A stretch of 52,012 nucleotides of DNA from Planctomycetia bacterium (GTDB taxonomy: Bacteria; Planctomycetota; Planctomycetia; Pirellulales; UBA1268), in the NCBI GenBank assembly GCA_021414115.1, contig JAIOPD010000131.1:1-52012 (forward strand). The letters run 5' to 3'. The translations under genes were made by a program, and so were the position numbers. Shown here one piece after another: positions 1-11,826 of this stretch (positions within the stretch are counted from its first letter, which is position 1; each line of letters begins with the position of its first letter). The notes below the pieces were generated by a model, which saw only the letters and a program-made list of their open reading frames with translations, made no database searches and was not told the origin of the DNA.

Positions 1-113
1 CCTGCGCTTCGGCATCCTGCCTGCGCTGGCCAGCAACGCCGGCTCTCGGGGCACGGGCAGCCCCTCGCGGGTACTCGAAGGCCGGGGAAGCCCGGAGCGC
101 GAGCGACGGGTAG
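1..113 (+). repeat. dispersed repeat module, inverted partner of 578-692
   Basis: Bases 1-72 are identical to the reverse complement of 621-692. After a short divergent stretch both copies continue into the core ggaagcccggagcgcgagcg followed by acgggta. The module may extend left beyond the window. Related sequence is seen at 43020-43148. Confidence 0.85.
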
Positions 114-251
114 ACGCTTTCCACCCCAACCCGCTCCGCGTTACGTCCACGAAGCGCCACCCGCTGTCCCCTCGCTGCTTCGATCACGTCTGAAATAGGC
201 CGATCGCCCCTGCGCAGGATGGGTAGCGTGGGCACCAGCAAGAAGGTGTCC

Positions 252-428
252 ATGAAGCCGTACTCAAAAGAGTTCCGCGGCGAGGTGCTGGCCGCCTGCG
301 ATCGCGGTCGTGAGACGCGCGAGGTTGCCACGCGCTTCAACGTTAGCGAGTCGTAGGTTCGCCTCGTCAAACAGGAGCGTCGCGAACTCAACAAGATTGT
401 GCCGTGTCTGACGCGACGGCGCACGCCC
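252..428 (+). pseudogene. IS630-family transposase N-terminal remnant
   Basis: The translation begins MKPYSKEFRGEVLAACDRG and continues with REVATRFNVSES. This is the helix-turn-helix start typical of IS630-type transposases, where the next residue is normally Trp. Here that codon is TAG at 354-356, which fits a tgg-to-tag change. The frame resumes as VRLVKQERREL up to RRRTP near 428, and recognisable similarity then stops. The DDE catalytic domain is absent, so this is a decayed fragment. It sits between two inverted copies of a dispersed repeat. The family call comes from memory of IS630 N-termini. Confidence 0.6.
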
Positions 429-577
429 TCGGGGGCGGCAAAAGTCGCCTCGCGGCGGCAACATCGCCGACGCTCCTCGAGCGTGCGCTGATCCCCTTCA
501 GGAAGCCCCAAGCGCCAACGCGGGGAATACGTCCTTTACGTCGAACGGCTCCCCGCCATCAACACGGTTGCGTCGCG

Positions 578-692
578 TTTACCCGTCGCTCGCGCTCCGG
601 GCTTCCCGAACGCAATCGACACCCGCGAGGGGCTGCCCGTGCCCCGAGAGCCGGCGTTGCTGGCCAGCGCAGGCAGGATGCCGAAGCGCAGG
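578..692 (-). repeat. dispersed repeat module, inverted copy of 1-113
   Basis: On the minus strand this reads like 1-113: 72 identical bases, about a dozen divergent bases, then the GGAAGCCCGGAGCGCGAGCG core. Together the two copies form an inverted pair of about 115 bp around the transposase remnant. Confidence 0.85.
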
Positions 693-910
693 CGTGCATC
701 GAGTGAGTGAAGCCCAGGATGGGCGGAACGAACGTCGGGCTCTCGGGGCACGGGCAGCACCGACCCACCACTCGGGCCCCCTTCAGGCGACACACCAAAA
801 TCGGATGCGCCCGAGATCGCGTGTTCCCCCCGCTGGCGCTTGGGGTTTTCATGCGGGAGACGCGGTTCGGCACGCCACCCCCGGTGGACGTGGCTTAGCT
901 CAGGCCGCGA

Positions 911-2233
911 TCAACCCTCAACCGGCTTCACGAAACCGGGCTCAGGAATCCAGCCGTCCGGCACGAGGGCGTCCTTCGGAACCACGGCCACACCGTCGCG
1001 GATCGTGAACCGGTCGCTGTCGGCGGTATTCTGCCAGCCGTGCTCGTTGACGATCCTCACCCGCTTGCCGATGCGGACGTTCTTGTCGACGATCGCACCG
1101 GCGATGATCGTGTCGTCGCCGATGCCGAGCGGCGGCAGCCCCCGGACGGCAGCGTCGGCGAGGACGCCATCCGTCTCGTAGAAGTCGTTGCCGAGGATCA
1201 CCGAGTCGCGGATCACCACGTTTTTGCCGATCCGGCACCGCAGCCCGATCACGCTATTCTCGATCACGGCCCCCGAGTCCACCACGCAGCCGTCCGACAC
1301 GAGACTGTTGCGGATGCTCGCGCCGGCGATCCGGGTCGGCGGCAGAAAGCGGCCCCGGGAATAGATCGGCGCCTCGGCGCTCACCAGGTCGAAGGGGGGC
1401 GCGATTCCGGCCAGGTCGAGGTTGCACTGGAAGTAGGACCGGATCGTGCCGATGTCCTCCCAGTAGCCGTCGAAGGGATGGAGTTGTACGTGCTTGGCTC
1501 GGATCGCGGTGGGAAACACCTCGCGGCCGAAGTCCTGGTAGTCGGTTTTCGTCAGCAGGTCGACCAGGCAGTCGCGGTTGAAGAGATAGATGCCCATGCT
1601 CGCCATGAGCGATCGGCCCTTGGCGGGGATTCCCTGCTTTTCGATCCACGCCGGGTCGGTCCGCACCATGTCGAGCTCGGCGGTCGTCTGCGGCTTCTCG
1701 AGAAAGCCCTCCACGCGACCGGAGCCGTCGAGTCGCATCACACCGAGCCCCGAGGCGGCGTCGTCCTGCACGGGGATGCCGGCGATCGTGACGTCGGCCT
1801 TGTGAGCCACGTGCGTCGCCAACATGTCGGCGTAGTTCATCCGATAGAGTTGGTCGCCCGAGAGAATCAGCACATGCTTGATGTCGGGTTGCTGGAGATA
1901 CCGGATGTTCTGCCGCACCGCATCGGCGGTGCCCTGGTACCAGCCGGAGTTGTCGAGCGTCTGCTGGGCCGCGAGGATCTCGACGAAGCCGCCGCTGAAC
2001 GGATCGAAGGTGTAGGTGCGGCGGATGTGGCGATGAAGGCTCACGGAGTTGAACTGCGTGAGCACGTAGATCCGTTGCACGCCGCTGTTGATGCAGTTCG
2101 ACAGCGGCACGTCGATGATGCGGTACTTGCCCGCCAGGGGCACCGCCGGCTTGGAGCGATCGCGGGTGAGCGGATAGAGCCGCGTGCCGCGGCCGCCGCC
2201 GAGCACCAGGGCGAGAACACGCTGCACGGGCAT
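911..2233 (-). CDS. glgC: glucose-1-phosphate adenylyltransferase
   Basis: The 440-aa protein makes ADP-glucose from ATP and glucose 1-phosphate, the committed step of bacterial glycogen synthesis in the cytoplasm. The nucleotidyltransferase signature LGGGRGTRLYPLT lies at residues 11-23, followed by KPAVP (28-32). SGDQLYRMNY and FLEKP appear further along the catalytic domain. The C-terminal third has the hexapeptide-rich left-handed beta-helix pattern (NSVIGLRCRIGKNVVIRDSV). Length and start match the family. The gene lies downstream of leuS on the same strand with a gap of 102 nt. No other glycogen gene is next to it. Confidence 0.96.
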   Translation of the reverse strand: MPVQRVLALVLGGGRGTRLYPLTRDRSKPAVPLAGKYRIIDVPLSNCINSGVQRIYVLTQFNSVSLHRHIRRTYTFDPFSGGFVEILAAQQTLDNSGWYQGTADAVRQNIRYLQQPDIKHVLILSGDQLYRMNYADMLATHVAHKADVTIAGIPVQDDAASGLGVMRLDGSGRVEGFLEKPQTTAELDMVRTDPAWIEKQGIPAKGRSLMASMGIYLFNRDCLVDLLTKTDYQDFGREVFPTAIRAKHVQLHPFDGYWEDIGTIRSYFQCNLDLAGIAPPFDLVSAEAPIYSRGRFLPPTRIAGASIRNSLVSDGCVVDSGAVIENSVIGLRCRIGKNVVIRDSVILGNDFYETDGVLADAAVRGLPPLGIGDDTIIAGAIVDKNVRIGKRVRIVNEHGWQNTADSDRFTIRDGVAVVPKDALVPDGWIPEPGFVKPVEG

Positions 2234-2311
2234 GGAATGCTCCTCTCGGGACCGACGAATGACGCGGGCCCCATGCTACGGAACCGCCGCCGGTCGGGAA
2301 AGCCGGCTATC

Positions 2312-2340
2312 CCCTGGGCTAACACTTGCCCTGGGCTAAC
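2312..2340. repeat. short tandem duplication at the leuS 3' end
   Basis: The 12-mer ccctgggctaac occurs at 2312-2323 and again at 2329-2340, a 17-bp period. The right copy contains the leuS stop codon (cta at 2336-2338 on this strand). Confidence 0.7.
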
Positions 2341-5143
2341 CCTTGACCACGAAGTTGACCAGGCGGCCGGGCACGGCGACGACTTTCACGATCTCCTTCC
2401 CGGCAAGCTGCTCGGCGATCCTCGGGTCGGCTGCCGCGGCGGCCTTCATCGCCTCGGCGTCGGCGTCGGCGGGCATCACCACGCGGCCACGGAGTTTGCC
2501 CTGAATCTGCACCGGGATCTCGACGGTGTCGTCCTTGAGCCACTTCTCCTCGACGCTCGGCCAGGCCGCGAGCGATACCGGTGCGGTCCTGCCGAGCAGT
2601 TCCCAGAGCTCCTCGGCGAGGTGGGGCGCAAACGGCGCGAGGATCGTCACGAACGGCTCCAGGATCGCCCGAGGCCGCCGCTCCAGTGGCGTGCAGAAGT
2701 TGACGAACTCCATCATGCGGGCGATTGCGGTATTGAACGACAGCGACTGGATGTCGCGGGTCACCTTGTCGATGGTGCGGTTGATTTCCCGAAGGTGCTC
2801 GTCGGTCGGCGGGTCGTCGCAGACCTGGGGAGCCAGGCAGAGGTCGTCGGCCCGCTCGTCGACCACCAGCCGCCAGCAGCGGTCGAGGAACCCGCGGACG
2901 CCGCTGACGCCGGCCGTGCTCCACGGCTTCGTGGCCTCGAGCGGCCCCATGAACATCTCGTAGAGTCGGAGCGAGTCGGCGCCGAAGTCGCGGACTACCT
3001 GATCGGGGTTGACCACGTTGCCCCGGCTCTTCGACATCTTGTAGGCCCGACTTTCGACGCGGATCTTCGGCGCGTCGCGGAGCACGAAATGCTCCCCCTG
3101 CTTCTCCACCTGATCGGCGGGAACCTTCGCGGACACGTCTTCGGCACCCCGCTGCTCGGCCGACACCCAGCCCCCCTTGCCGCTGCGGTAGCCGGTGAAC
3201 TCCATCTCCCCGAGGATCATCCCCTGATTGACGAGTTTGCCGAACGGCTCGGGGTGCGAGACGTGGCCGCGGTCAAAGAGCACCTTGTGCCAGAACCGGC
3301 TGTAGAGCAGGTGGAGCACGGCGTGCTCGGCGCCTCCGATGTAGAGATCGACCGGCATCCACGCCTGCTCGATCCCCGGATCGAGAAACCGATCCTCATT
3401 TTTCGGGTCGAGGAACCGCAGGTAATACCAGCACGAGCCCGCCCACTGGGGCATCGTGTTGGTCTCCCGCCGGTAGCGTCTGCCATCACGCTCGACATAC
3501 AGCCACTCGGGCCCCGACCGCGAGAGCGGCGGATCGGGGGTGTCACCAGGCCGGAAGTCGGTGAGCTCCGGAAGGTTGACGGGCAGCTCGCTCGCATCGA
3601 CCGCGCGGATCATGCCGGTCGGATTTCCGTCGGCGTCGATCTCGTGCAGGATCGGAAAGGGCTCGCCCCAGAACCGTTGACGGCTGAACAGCCAGTCGCG
3701 GAGTTTGTAGTTCACGGCCGGACGGCCCAGGCCCGCGGCCGCGAGATCGGCGGCGACCTGGACGATGAATTCGCGGGTCGTGAGGCCGGTGTAGGGCCCC
3801 GAGGCCACCGCACGGCCGTCCCCCGCGAAGAGTTCGCCGGCCGGGACCGCCGAGCCGTCCGCCGGCTCCACGACGGTGACCACTTCGAGTCCGAACGTGC
3901 GGGCGAACTCGTGATCGCGGTCGTCATGGGCAGGCACCGACATGATCGCGCCGGTGCCGTAGGTCGCCAGCACGTAGTCGGCCACCCAGACCGGAATCGG
4001 CCTGCCCGTCAAGGGATGAACAACGTGCGAGCCGGTGAACACGCCCGTTTTGCCGCGGGCGAGATCGGTGCGGTCGAGGTCGCTTTTCCGCGCGGCCAGG
4101 TCACGATAGGCCGTGATCTCGTTCCGCTGGGCCGGAGACGTAAGGATGTCGACGAGCGGATGCTCGGGCGCCACCACCATGCAGGTCACGCCGTAGAGCG
4201 TGTCGGGCCGCGTCGTGTAGACCCGGAGCACGTCGTCACCCGGTTTTTTTGGAAAGCCCGTTTCCGCCCGGTCGCGCTTCCACTGTTCGAAGGCGTTGCG
4301 GATGGTTTCGGCCGGGGCGCCGGCTGTCAGGATGAGGAAATCGACCTCGGCACCCGTGCTGCGGCCGATCCAGTCGCACTGGAGCTTCTTGATGCTGGCA
4401 GGCCAGTCGAGCCCCTCGAGTTCGCGCTCCAGCCGATCGGCATAGGCGGTAATCCGTAGCATCCACTGGCGAAGCGGCAGGCGGACCACCGGATGGCCCC
4501 CGCGCTCGCTCACGCCACCGATCACCTCCTCGTTGGCCAGCACGGTGCCCAGCGCCGGGCACCAGTTCACCGGAGCCTCCGACTGATAGGCGAGTCGGTG
4601 GGCATCGCGGTATCTCGCTACGGCCGGCTCACCTTCGCCGGCGACCTCCGGGGGAATCGGCAACTCCGCGATCGGGCGTCCCTTGCCCTGCACCGGATCG
4701 AACCAGGTGTCGAAGAGCACGAGGAAGATCCACTGCGTCCAGCGGACGTAGCCGGGGTCGGTGGTCGCCAGCACCCGATCCCAGTCGTAGCTGAAACCGA
4801 GCATCCTGAGTTGGCGGGTGAACGTGGCGATGTTCCGTTCGGTGCTCTCCCGCGGGGGCGTGCCGGTGCGGATCGCATATTCTTCGGCGGGCAGGCCGAA
4901 GGCGTCGAAGCCCATCGGGTGCATGACGCTCGTGCCCCGCATCCTCTCGAAGCGGGTCACGATGTCGGTGGCGGTGTAGCCCTCGGGGTGGCCGACGTGG
5001 AGCCCGTCGCCGCTCGGGTAGGGGAACATGTCGAGGATGTAGGCCTTGCGGCCCGTTGGCAGGCGAGCCGAGGCGAACGTGCCCCGGGCCGCCCACCAGT
5101 CCTGCCATTTCGGTTCGATCCGCGAGGGCTGGTACCTGGGCAT
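2336..5143 (-). CDS. leuS: leucyl-tRNA synthetase
   Basis: The 935-aa class I synthetase charges tRNA-Leu with leucine. From the start it reads [17 protein letters not shown], then the HIGH-type motif in [14 protein letters not shown] and the KMSKS motif in [17 protein letters not shown]. Between them is a long CP1 insertion with features of the editing domain, and WYYLRFLDP precedes the KMSKS region. The C-terminus ends NFVVKG. I chose the ATG at 5143 because family similarity begins exactly there; an upstream extension to 5566 has no such character and runs antisense to the next gene. The AMP ligase gene starts divergently 188 nt away. Confidence 0.97.
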   Translation of the reverse strand: MPRYQPSRIEPKWQDWWAARGTFASARLPTGRKAYILDMFPYPSGDGLHVGHPEGYTATDIVTRFERMRGTSVMHPMGFDAFGLPAEEYAIRTGTPPRESTERNIATFTRQLRMLGFSYDWDRVLATTDPGYVRWTQWIFLVLFDTWFDPVQGKGRPIAELPIPPEVAGEGEPAVARYRDAHRLAYQSEAPVNWCPALGTVLANEEVIGGVSERGGHPVVRLPLRQWMLRITAYADRLERELEGLDWPASIKKLQCDWIGRSTGAEVDFLILTAGAPAETIRNAFEQWKRDRAETGFPKKPGDDVLRVYTTRPDTLYGVTCMVVAPEHPLVDILTSPAQRNEITAYRDLAARKSDLDRTDLARGKTGVFTGSHVVHPLTGRPIPVWVADYVLATYGTGAIMSVPAHDDRDHEFARTFGLEVVTVVEPADGSAVPAGELFAGDGRAVASGPYTGLTTREFIVQVAADLAAAGLGRPAVNYKLRDWLFSRQRFWGEPFPILHEIDADGNPTGMIRAVDASELPVNLPELTDFRPGDTPDPPLSRSGPEWLYVERDGRRYRRETNTMPQWAGSCWYYLRFLDPKNEDRFLDPGIEQAWMPVDLYIGGAEHAVLHLLYSRFWHKVLFDRGHVSHPEPFGKLVNQGMILGEMEFTGYRSGKGGWVSAEQRGAEDVSAKVPADQVEKQGEHFVLRDAPKIRVESRAYKMSKSRGNVVNPDQVVRDFGADSLRLYEMFMGPLEATKPWSTAGVSGVRGFLDRCWRLVVDERADDLCLAPQVCDDPPTDEHLREINRTIDKVTRDIQSLSFNTAIARMMEFVNFCTPLERRPRAILEPFVTILAPFAPHLAEELWELLGRTAPVSLAAWPSVEEKWLKDDTVEIPVQIQGKLRGRVVMPADADAEAMKAAAAADPRIAEQLAGKEIVKVVAVPGRLVNFVVKG

Positions 5144-5331
5144 CCTGCTCGAGTCCGAGGGCCGCCGGAGCGCCCGGACGGCGACCTGGCGTCCGAGTCG
5201 GGGAAGATGCCAAAGCGACCGTCGCTCGCGGGCCGTTTGGCTGTTCACACCGGCACGACGCGATTCTAATGGCCCGGTCAAAACGGGCAACGAGCCCCGG
5301 TGAAACCCGTCCCCGACGAGAGCGAGCGACC

Positions 5332-6957
5332 ATGGCAGACCACGGTACGGCCCCTGCGGGCACCCCGCTCGTCCTCCAGCGGCAGATGCTGCGGGCGTGC
5401 CGCAGCGCCGGCAAGCGGATGAAGATGGCCGACTCGCTCGGCACGCGCGTGACCGGAAGCGAGCTCCTCCTGCGGACGCTCGTCGCGAAGCGGGTTCTCG
5501 ATCGTGTCCTCGCCCCGGACGAAAAAATGGTCGGCGTGCTCCTGCCGCCCACCGTCGGGGCGGCAATTGTCAACGCGGCCCTCGCTCTCTCGGGCAGGGT
5601 GGCCGTGAACCTCAACTACACGTCGACGCAGTCGATTCTCGACGTGTGCATGGACCGGGCTCATCTGACGCACGTGATTTCGAGCCCCGCCTTTCTCTCC
5701 CGTGTGAAACTCGACGTGGGCTGCCGGATGCTCGACGCCGGTGAGCTCCGGAAGCAGGCCACCACGCTCGACAAGGCGATCGGCTTCGTGCAGGCGCAGC
5801 TGCTCCCCATCGGGATGCTCGAAAGGTCTCTGGGCCTCCACAGGCTCCGCCCCGACGATCCGCTCACCGTCATCTTCACGTCGGGCTCGACGGGCGATCC
5901 CAAGGGCGTCGTGCTCACGCAGGAGAACGTGGGATCCAACGTCCGCGCCATCGATCACCTGCTGCATCTCTCGCCCAGCGACGTCGCCCTGGGCGTGCTC
6001 CCCTTCTTTCATTCCTACGGCTACACCACCACGCTCTGGACGCCGCTCACGCTCGAGCCCGCCGTGGCCTACCATGCCGATCCCCGCGACGCGCAGGTCG
6101 TCGGCAAACTTGCGCGGGAACATCACGCCACGATTCTGATGGCGACGCCGACCTTCCTCCGCATCTATTCTCGACGGACGTCCGCCGAGGACTTCTCGTC
6201 GCTGGAGTGCGTCTTTGGCGCGGCCGAGAAGCTGCCGAAGGAGGTCTGCGACGCGTTCGAAAAGAAGTTCGGGATCCGGCCCAGCGAAGCCTACGGGGCT
6301 ACGGAACTGTCGCCTCTGGTGGCGGCGAACGTGCCGGTCTCGCGGCACGTGCCCCGACGCCCCGTCGATTCCCGCGAGGGCACCGTCGGCAAGCCGATTC
6401 TCGGCAGTCGGGCTCGCATCACCGATCGCGACGGCGCGCAGGAACTCCCCGTTGGTGAGGAGGGGCTCCTCTGGATCGCCGGGCCGAACGTCATGCAGGG
6501 GTATCTCGACCGCCCCGACCTCACTGACAAGGTCGTGAAGGACGGCTGGTACTGCACCGGCGACATCGCCAGGCTCGACGCCGACGGCTTCATCACAATC
6601 ACCGGCCGCGAGAGCCGCTTTTCGAAGATCGGCGGCGAGATGGTGCCGCACCTCTCGGTGGAGGAGGCCGTCAATGCCGAGCTCGGTGCAGCCGAAGGCG
6701 AGCTGCTCGCCGTCGTGACGGCCGTGCCCGATCGTGCGAAGGGAGAGCGGCTCATCGTCTTCCATCTGCCGACCACCCACGATCCCAGGGACGTGGTGCG
6801 TCGGCTCGCCGAGCATGGCCTGCCGAACCTCTGGGTGCCCGGGGCCGATGCCTTCAGTGAGATCGACGAGCTGCCGATGCTCGGCTCCGGCAAGCTCGAT
6901 CTGAAGCGGCTCTCCGACATGGCCAAGGAACGCTTTGCCGAGGCGAGGAACGCGTGA
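5332..6957 (+). CDS. AMP-dependent acyl-activating enzyme (acyl-CoA/acyl-ACP synthetase family)
   Basis: The 541-aa ANL-superfamily ligase activates a carboxylate as acyl-AMP before transfer to a thiol. The P-loop [17 protein letters not shown] is at about residues 179-195. The A5 motif YGATELSP follows, then the hinge region [20 protein letters not shown] and a FSKIGGEMV segment. The short N-terminus and the overall pattern resemble the synthetase half of Aas and plant-type acyl-ACP synthetases more than long-chain FadD. No acyltransferase domain is fused. The start is the ATG at 5332; upstream codons in frame are antisense to leuS. The stop overlaps the start of the next gene by a GTGA, so the two are translationally coupled. 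The substrate cannot be read from the sequence. Confidence 0.85.
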   Translation: MADHGTAPAGTPLVLQRQMLRACRSAGKRMKMADSLGTRVTGSELLLRTLVAKRVLDRVLAPDEKMVGVLLPPTVGAAIVNAALALSGRVAVNLNYTSTQSILDVCMDRAHLTHVISSPAFLSRVKLDVGCRMLDAGELRKQATTLDKAIGFVQAQLLPIGMLERSLGLHRLRPDDPLTVIFTSGSTGDPKGVVLTQENVGSNVRAIDHLLHLSPSDVALGVLPFFHSYGYTTTLWTPLTLEPAVAYHADPRDAQVVGKLAREHHATILMATPTFLRIYSRRTSAEDFSSLECVFGAAEKLPKEVCDAFEKKFGIRPSEAYGATELSPLVAANVPVSRHVPRRPVDSREGTVGKPILGSRARITDRDGAQELPVGEEGLLWIAGPNVMQGYLDRPDLTDKVVKDGWYCTGDIARLDADGFITITGRESRFSKIGGEMVPHLSVEEAVNAELGAAEGELLAVVTAVPDRAKGERLIVFHLPTTHDPRDVVRRLAEHGLPNLWVPGADAFSEIDELPMLGSGKLDLKRLSDMAKERFAEARNA

Positions 6958-7916
6958 CCGCCACGGATGACGTTTCAGGCATCGCCGTGTCGCTTGGTCC
7001 CTGCGACGACATGCGGGCGGAGGTCTTCGTGCGGCTCTTGGCATCGGGAGCCTCGGTGGCTCGCGTCACCGGCACGCTCGTCGGTCCTCGACGTGGCCGG
7101 GACACGACGCTCCCGACGACGTCCCGGCTCGTACCGCTGCCGGGAGGCGCTGCGGACGCCGGCGCGGTCTCGCGGGCAATCCTCACCGAGCCGGCGTATT
7201 GGACGCCCGAGTTGCCGAATCGCTATCGCGTCGAAGTTGCGGCCGAGGACGCGGACGGAACGACCGTTGGCCATGCCGACACCCTCATCGGCCTGCGGCG
7301 GCTCGGCGTTCGTGGCCGGTCGCTGTGGCTCGACGGTCGGCGGTGGGTGCCGCGGGTTCTTGTTGCCGGCGGTCGTCCCGACCTCGATGCGGTGAAAGCC
7401 GCGTCGCTCGGATCCGTCCTTACGGGCGGCTGGGATGAAGACCTCGCACGTGCCGACGAGATGGGTGTCGCCCTCGTGCCGTTGCTGGGAGCCGACGATC
7501 TGACGACAGCACGAATCGCCGGCCTCGCCCAGCATCCCGCTGCGATGCTGGCGCTCGTGGCCACGGATGTTCCGACAGACGAAGTCTCCGGACGGCTGGC
7601 CGCAGTGCGACGCGTCAAAGGCACGATGCTGATCGGCCGGGCAGTTGATGGCAATCAGCCGCCTCCCGCGGCGACGCCCTTCGACTTCCTCGCCGTGAGG
7701 CTCGCCGCGGGCCACGTGCCCCACGAAGCCTGGCGGGCCGGTTCCGCGGTGCCGCTCATTGCGTGGCGGCAGGATGGTGCTGAACCGATGTCGGGTCGAT
7801 CGGCATGCGACGGCCTGCAGCGCGACCTCGCTGGCTGGGGGCTGGCGGCTGGGGACGGACGACTTCTCTGGGACTGGGCAGGCTATCTCGTGGGCGCGGC
7901 ACCTCGGTCGCCCTGA
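6954..7916 (+). CDS. hypothetical protein with a sugar-hydrolase-like beta-sandwich start
   Basis: This 320-aa protein is not assigned to a named family. It starts with GTG in a GTGA overlap with the AMP-ligase stop. The segment YWTPELPNRYRVEV, followed by GLRRLGVRGRSLWLDGRRW, resembles the Ig-like domain and barrel entry of glycoside hydrolase family 2 proteins (LWxPexPxLY and hxLNG). The remainder looks like a short alpha/beta barrel (GSVLTGGWDEDLARADEMG). The usual catalytic acid/base and nucleophile motifs of GH2 are not apparent, so it may be a degenerate or non-enzymatic relative. The tight coupling suggests a role linked to the preceding ligase, but that is inference. Confidence 0.6.
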   Translation: MTATDDVSGIAVSLGPCDDMRAEVFVRLLASGASVARVTGTLVGPRRGRDTTLPTTSRLVPLPGGAADAGAVSRAILTEPAYWTPELPNRYRVEVAAEDADGTTVGHADTLIGLRRLGVRGRSLWLDGRRWVPRVLVAGGRPDLDAVKAASLGSVLTGGWDEDLARADEMGVALVPLLGADDLTTARIAGLAQHPAAMLALVATDVPTDEVSGRLAAVRRVKGTMLIGRAVDGNQPPPAATPFDFLAVRLAAGHVPHEAWRAGSAVPLIAWRQDGAEPMSGRSACDGLQRDLAGWGLAAGDGRLLWDWAGYLVGAAPRSP

Positions 7917-7952
7917 CGAGTCTGATGGAGCGGGATGGGGTGGCGTGCGTCT

Positions 7953-8040
7953 TCCCCGCGCGCGTGGGGCTTCCTGGCGGGAGGCGGCGCATTTTGGTTT
8001 TGAGCGGCTTTAGGAAGCCCGGAGCGCGAGCGACGGGTAG
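7953..8040. repeat. dispersed repeat pair (companion then core)
   Basis: The companion module (ccccgcgcgcgtggggcttcc, about 7955-7975) is followed by the core ggaagcccggagcgcgagcg ending acgggtag at 8040. The two arms face each other in the opposite order to the pairs at 15048-15159 and 24637-24747. Confidence 0.75.
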
Positions 8041-8043
8041 GAT

Positions 8044-9068
8044 GTGAGGATGCGTGACTCCGAAGCCGACCGCTACTCCCGCCAGATCCGCTTCGCACCG
8101 CTGGGCCCGGACGGTCAGGTAAGACTCGCGGCCGCGCGTGTCGCCGTCGTCGGCTGCGGGGCGCTCGGGAGTGTCGTCGCCATGACGCTGGCCCGGGCCG
8201 GCGTCGGATTTCTACGGCTCATCGATCGGGATGTCCCGGAAACCTCGAACCTTCCTCGGCAGGTGCTCTTCGACGAGGCCGACGTCGCCGCGGGACTGCC
8301 GAAGGCGGTCGCCGCCGCCGGGCAACTCGGCAGGATCAACTCCGGAGTCTCGATCGAGCCGATCGTCGCCGATCTCACGGCGGCCAACGTCGGCGAACTG
8401 CTCGGCGGCGTCGACGTGATCGTCGATGGGACCGACAACTTCGAGGCCCGGTTTCTGGTGAACGAGTTTGCCTGCCGGCACGGCGTGCCCTGGGTGCACG
8501 GCGGCGCGATCGGCGCCGAAGGCCGGGTGATGACGATCGTGCCCGGCCGCACCGCCTGCCTGAGGTGCCTGATCCCGGAACCGCCGGCGCCGGGGGCACT
8601 GCCCACGTGTGACACCGCGGGGATCATCGGCCCGGCGGCGGTCGTGGTCGGCGCCGTCGAGGCGGCGGAGGCGATGAAGCTCATCGCGGGCGCCGCTGAG
8701 AAGACCGGCAATCGGCTGCTCGTCTGTGATCTCTGGGACAACGTCTGGCGGACGGTCGACGTGTCGTCGCTTGGGGCCACGGGCTGCCCCACGTGTCGGA
8801 GCGGCGACTATCCTTGGCTCGAGGGCCGGCTCGGCGCCCGGCCGACACCGCTTTGCGGTCGCGACGCCGTGCAGGTGCCGTCTTCCGGCGGCGCGGTCGA
8901 TCTGGCAGCGCTTGCCATGCGGCTCGCGGCCGTGGGGAGCGTCGTCGCGAACCGCTGGATCGTGCGGGCCGAGGTGGAGCAGGGGATCCAGCTGTCGGTG
9001 TTCGCCGATGGCCGCGCGATCGTGTCGGGCACGCGCGAGGAGGCCAGGGCCCGGGCGATCGTCTCCCG

Positions 9069-9084
<16 letters not shown>
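8044..9084 (+). CDS. ThiF/MoeB/HesA-family adenylyltransferase (E1-like)
   Basis: The 346-aa E1-like protein would adenylate the C-terminus of a ubiquitin-like sulfur carrier (ThiS or MoaD type). The ATP-binding glycine loop VGCGALGS is at residues 36-43, followed by LRLIDRDVPETSNLPRQ, the conserved Asp and Arg/Gln region. DGTDNFEARFL and the zinc-ligand pairs CLRC and CPTC are present. Residues after the second pair form an extra C-terminal domain of about 90 aa that resembles neither rhodanese nor MoaD. GTG at 8044 gives the longest form; ATG at 8050 is a plausible alternative. No thiS, moaD or thiG lies nearby, so the pathway is open. The 3' end overlaps the convergent ABC ATPase gene by 16 nt. 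Confidence 0.88.
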
Positions 9085-10585
<1,501 letters not shown>

Positions 10586-10589
<4 letters not shown>

Positions 10590-11824
10590 GACGCGCGGCG
10601 ACCTTCCACCCAGCGGATGGCGGACAGGAGCAGGAGAACACCGCCGCCGACCACGCCGCCGAAGAGCCCGGTGCGGCCCCGGAACGCCTCCACATTGGCC
10701 GCTCCCATCATCGCCAGCAGACCGGCGAACGTGGCGATCGTGGGAATGGCCGCGAGGCCGCGGCTGCCCGGAAACAGCGTGCGGCCGGCCTTTGCCAACT
10801 GGCCGAACTGCGTGAGCGTGACGGCGAGGGCGACGATGATGCCCACGATCATTCCTTCATAGACGTCGGCGCTGGCCTTGATCAGCTTCGACACGGCGTC
10901 GATCACGACGCGCAGGAAGAGGGCTCCGAGCACCGTGCCGGTGACGGTGCCGACGCCCCCCTGCAGGCTGCAGCCCCCGACCACGGCAGCCGCGATCGCA
11001 TTGAGTTCGTAGCCGCGGGCGAGATTGCCCGGCTGGGCCACGCTGCTGTCGGCCATCAGAAAGATACCGGCGAGGGCCGCCGTCAGGCTGCCATAGCAAT
11101 AGGCGAACCATTTCACGTTCTCGGTGCGGATGCCGCTCAGGCGGGCGGCCTGTTCGTTGCCGCCGAGGGCATAGAGGTGCCTGCCGAGCACCGTCCGCGA
11201 GAGGATCAGCCAGGTGACCAGCGCGAGCACGAGGAACGTGCCGGTCGAGATCCAGACGTTGTGCTCCTTGAGCCAGGCGAAAAAGGGCGTGTTGACGTTG
11301 ATCTGCTGTGACTCGCTCCCCCAGCGTTCCTTGGTCACGAACAGGCACATCGCCCGCGCAAAGCTCCGCAGGCCCACCAGCGTGGCGAGCGTCGCGACAA
11401 AGGGAGGCAGCCGGATCGACGTGATCAGCCACGTATGCAGCGTGCCGACAAGCAGGCCGGAGAGCATCGCGCCGCCGATCGCCGCAGCGATGCCGAGCGG
11501 CGGCACCGTGACGAGCCGCTTGTCATCGACGTCGGAAAACACGGCCAGGAGCAGGCCGCAGGTCGTGGCACTGAAGGCGACCATCGATCCGGCCGAGAGG
11601 TCGATGCCCCCCGCGATGATCACCACGGCCGCCCCGAGGGCGATGATGCCCAGAAGCGACGTGTTTCGCAGGATGATGTCGCGGCTCTCGGCCCAGTTCG
11701 CGAAGTAGGTGTGATTCGGGTCGAGCCATCCGGTGCCCACGAACACGAGCACGATCGCGCCGAGGAGGGCCAGTTCGTGCCGGGGCAGCCGCCAGCCGCC
11801 GTCCGTGGTGCGGGAGAGATTCAT
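10586..11824 (-). CDS. sugar ABC transporter permease (RbsC-like, BPD_transp_2)
   Basis: The 412-aa inner-membrane permease has about ten hydrophobic segments. The segment GAAVVIIAGGIDLSAGSMVA is the signature of the RbsC/XylH family, and ALGGNEQAARLSGI is the usual cytoplasmic coupling loop (family form GGN..AARLSGI). The ATG at 11824 was chosen because the protein then starts MNLSRTTDGGWRLPRHELAL, and the upstream SBP stop at 11827-11829 is 2 nt away. A long periplasmic insertion (about residues 150-200, FVTKERWGSESQQINVNT) resembles versions of this family with a larger outer loop. Confidence 0.92.
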
Positions 11825-11826
11825 GG

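Larger units (their letters stand above)
1..910. other. gene-poor, repeat-rich region left of glgC
   Basis: I see no intact gene here. The stretch holds two long inverted copies of a dispersed repeat (1-113 and 578-692), an IS630-type transposase remnant between them, and a third repeat module at about 720-848 that matches, in reverse complement, sequence near 42806-42910. The open frames present in every phase lack start context and family motifs and look like high-GC shadows. Confidence 0.7.

Noticed and set aside
1040-4459. A very long plus-strand open frame (over 1100 codons) antisense to glgC and leuS
   Set aside because: It has no recognisable domain and mirrors the codon periodicity of the two enzymes on the other strand; a high-GC shadow.
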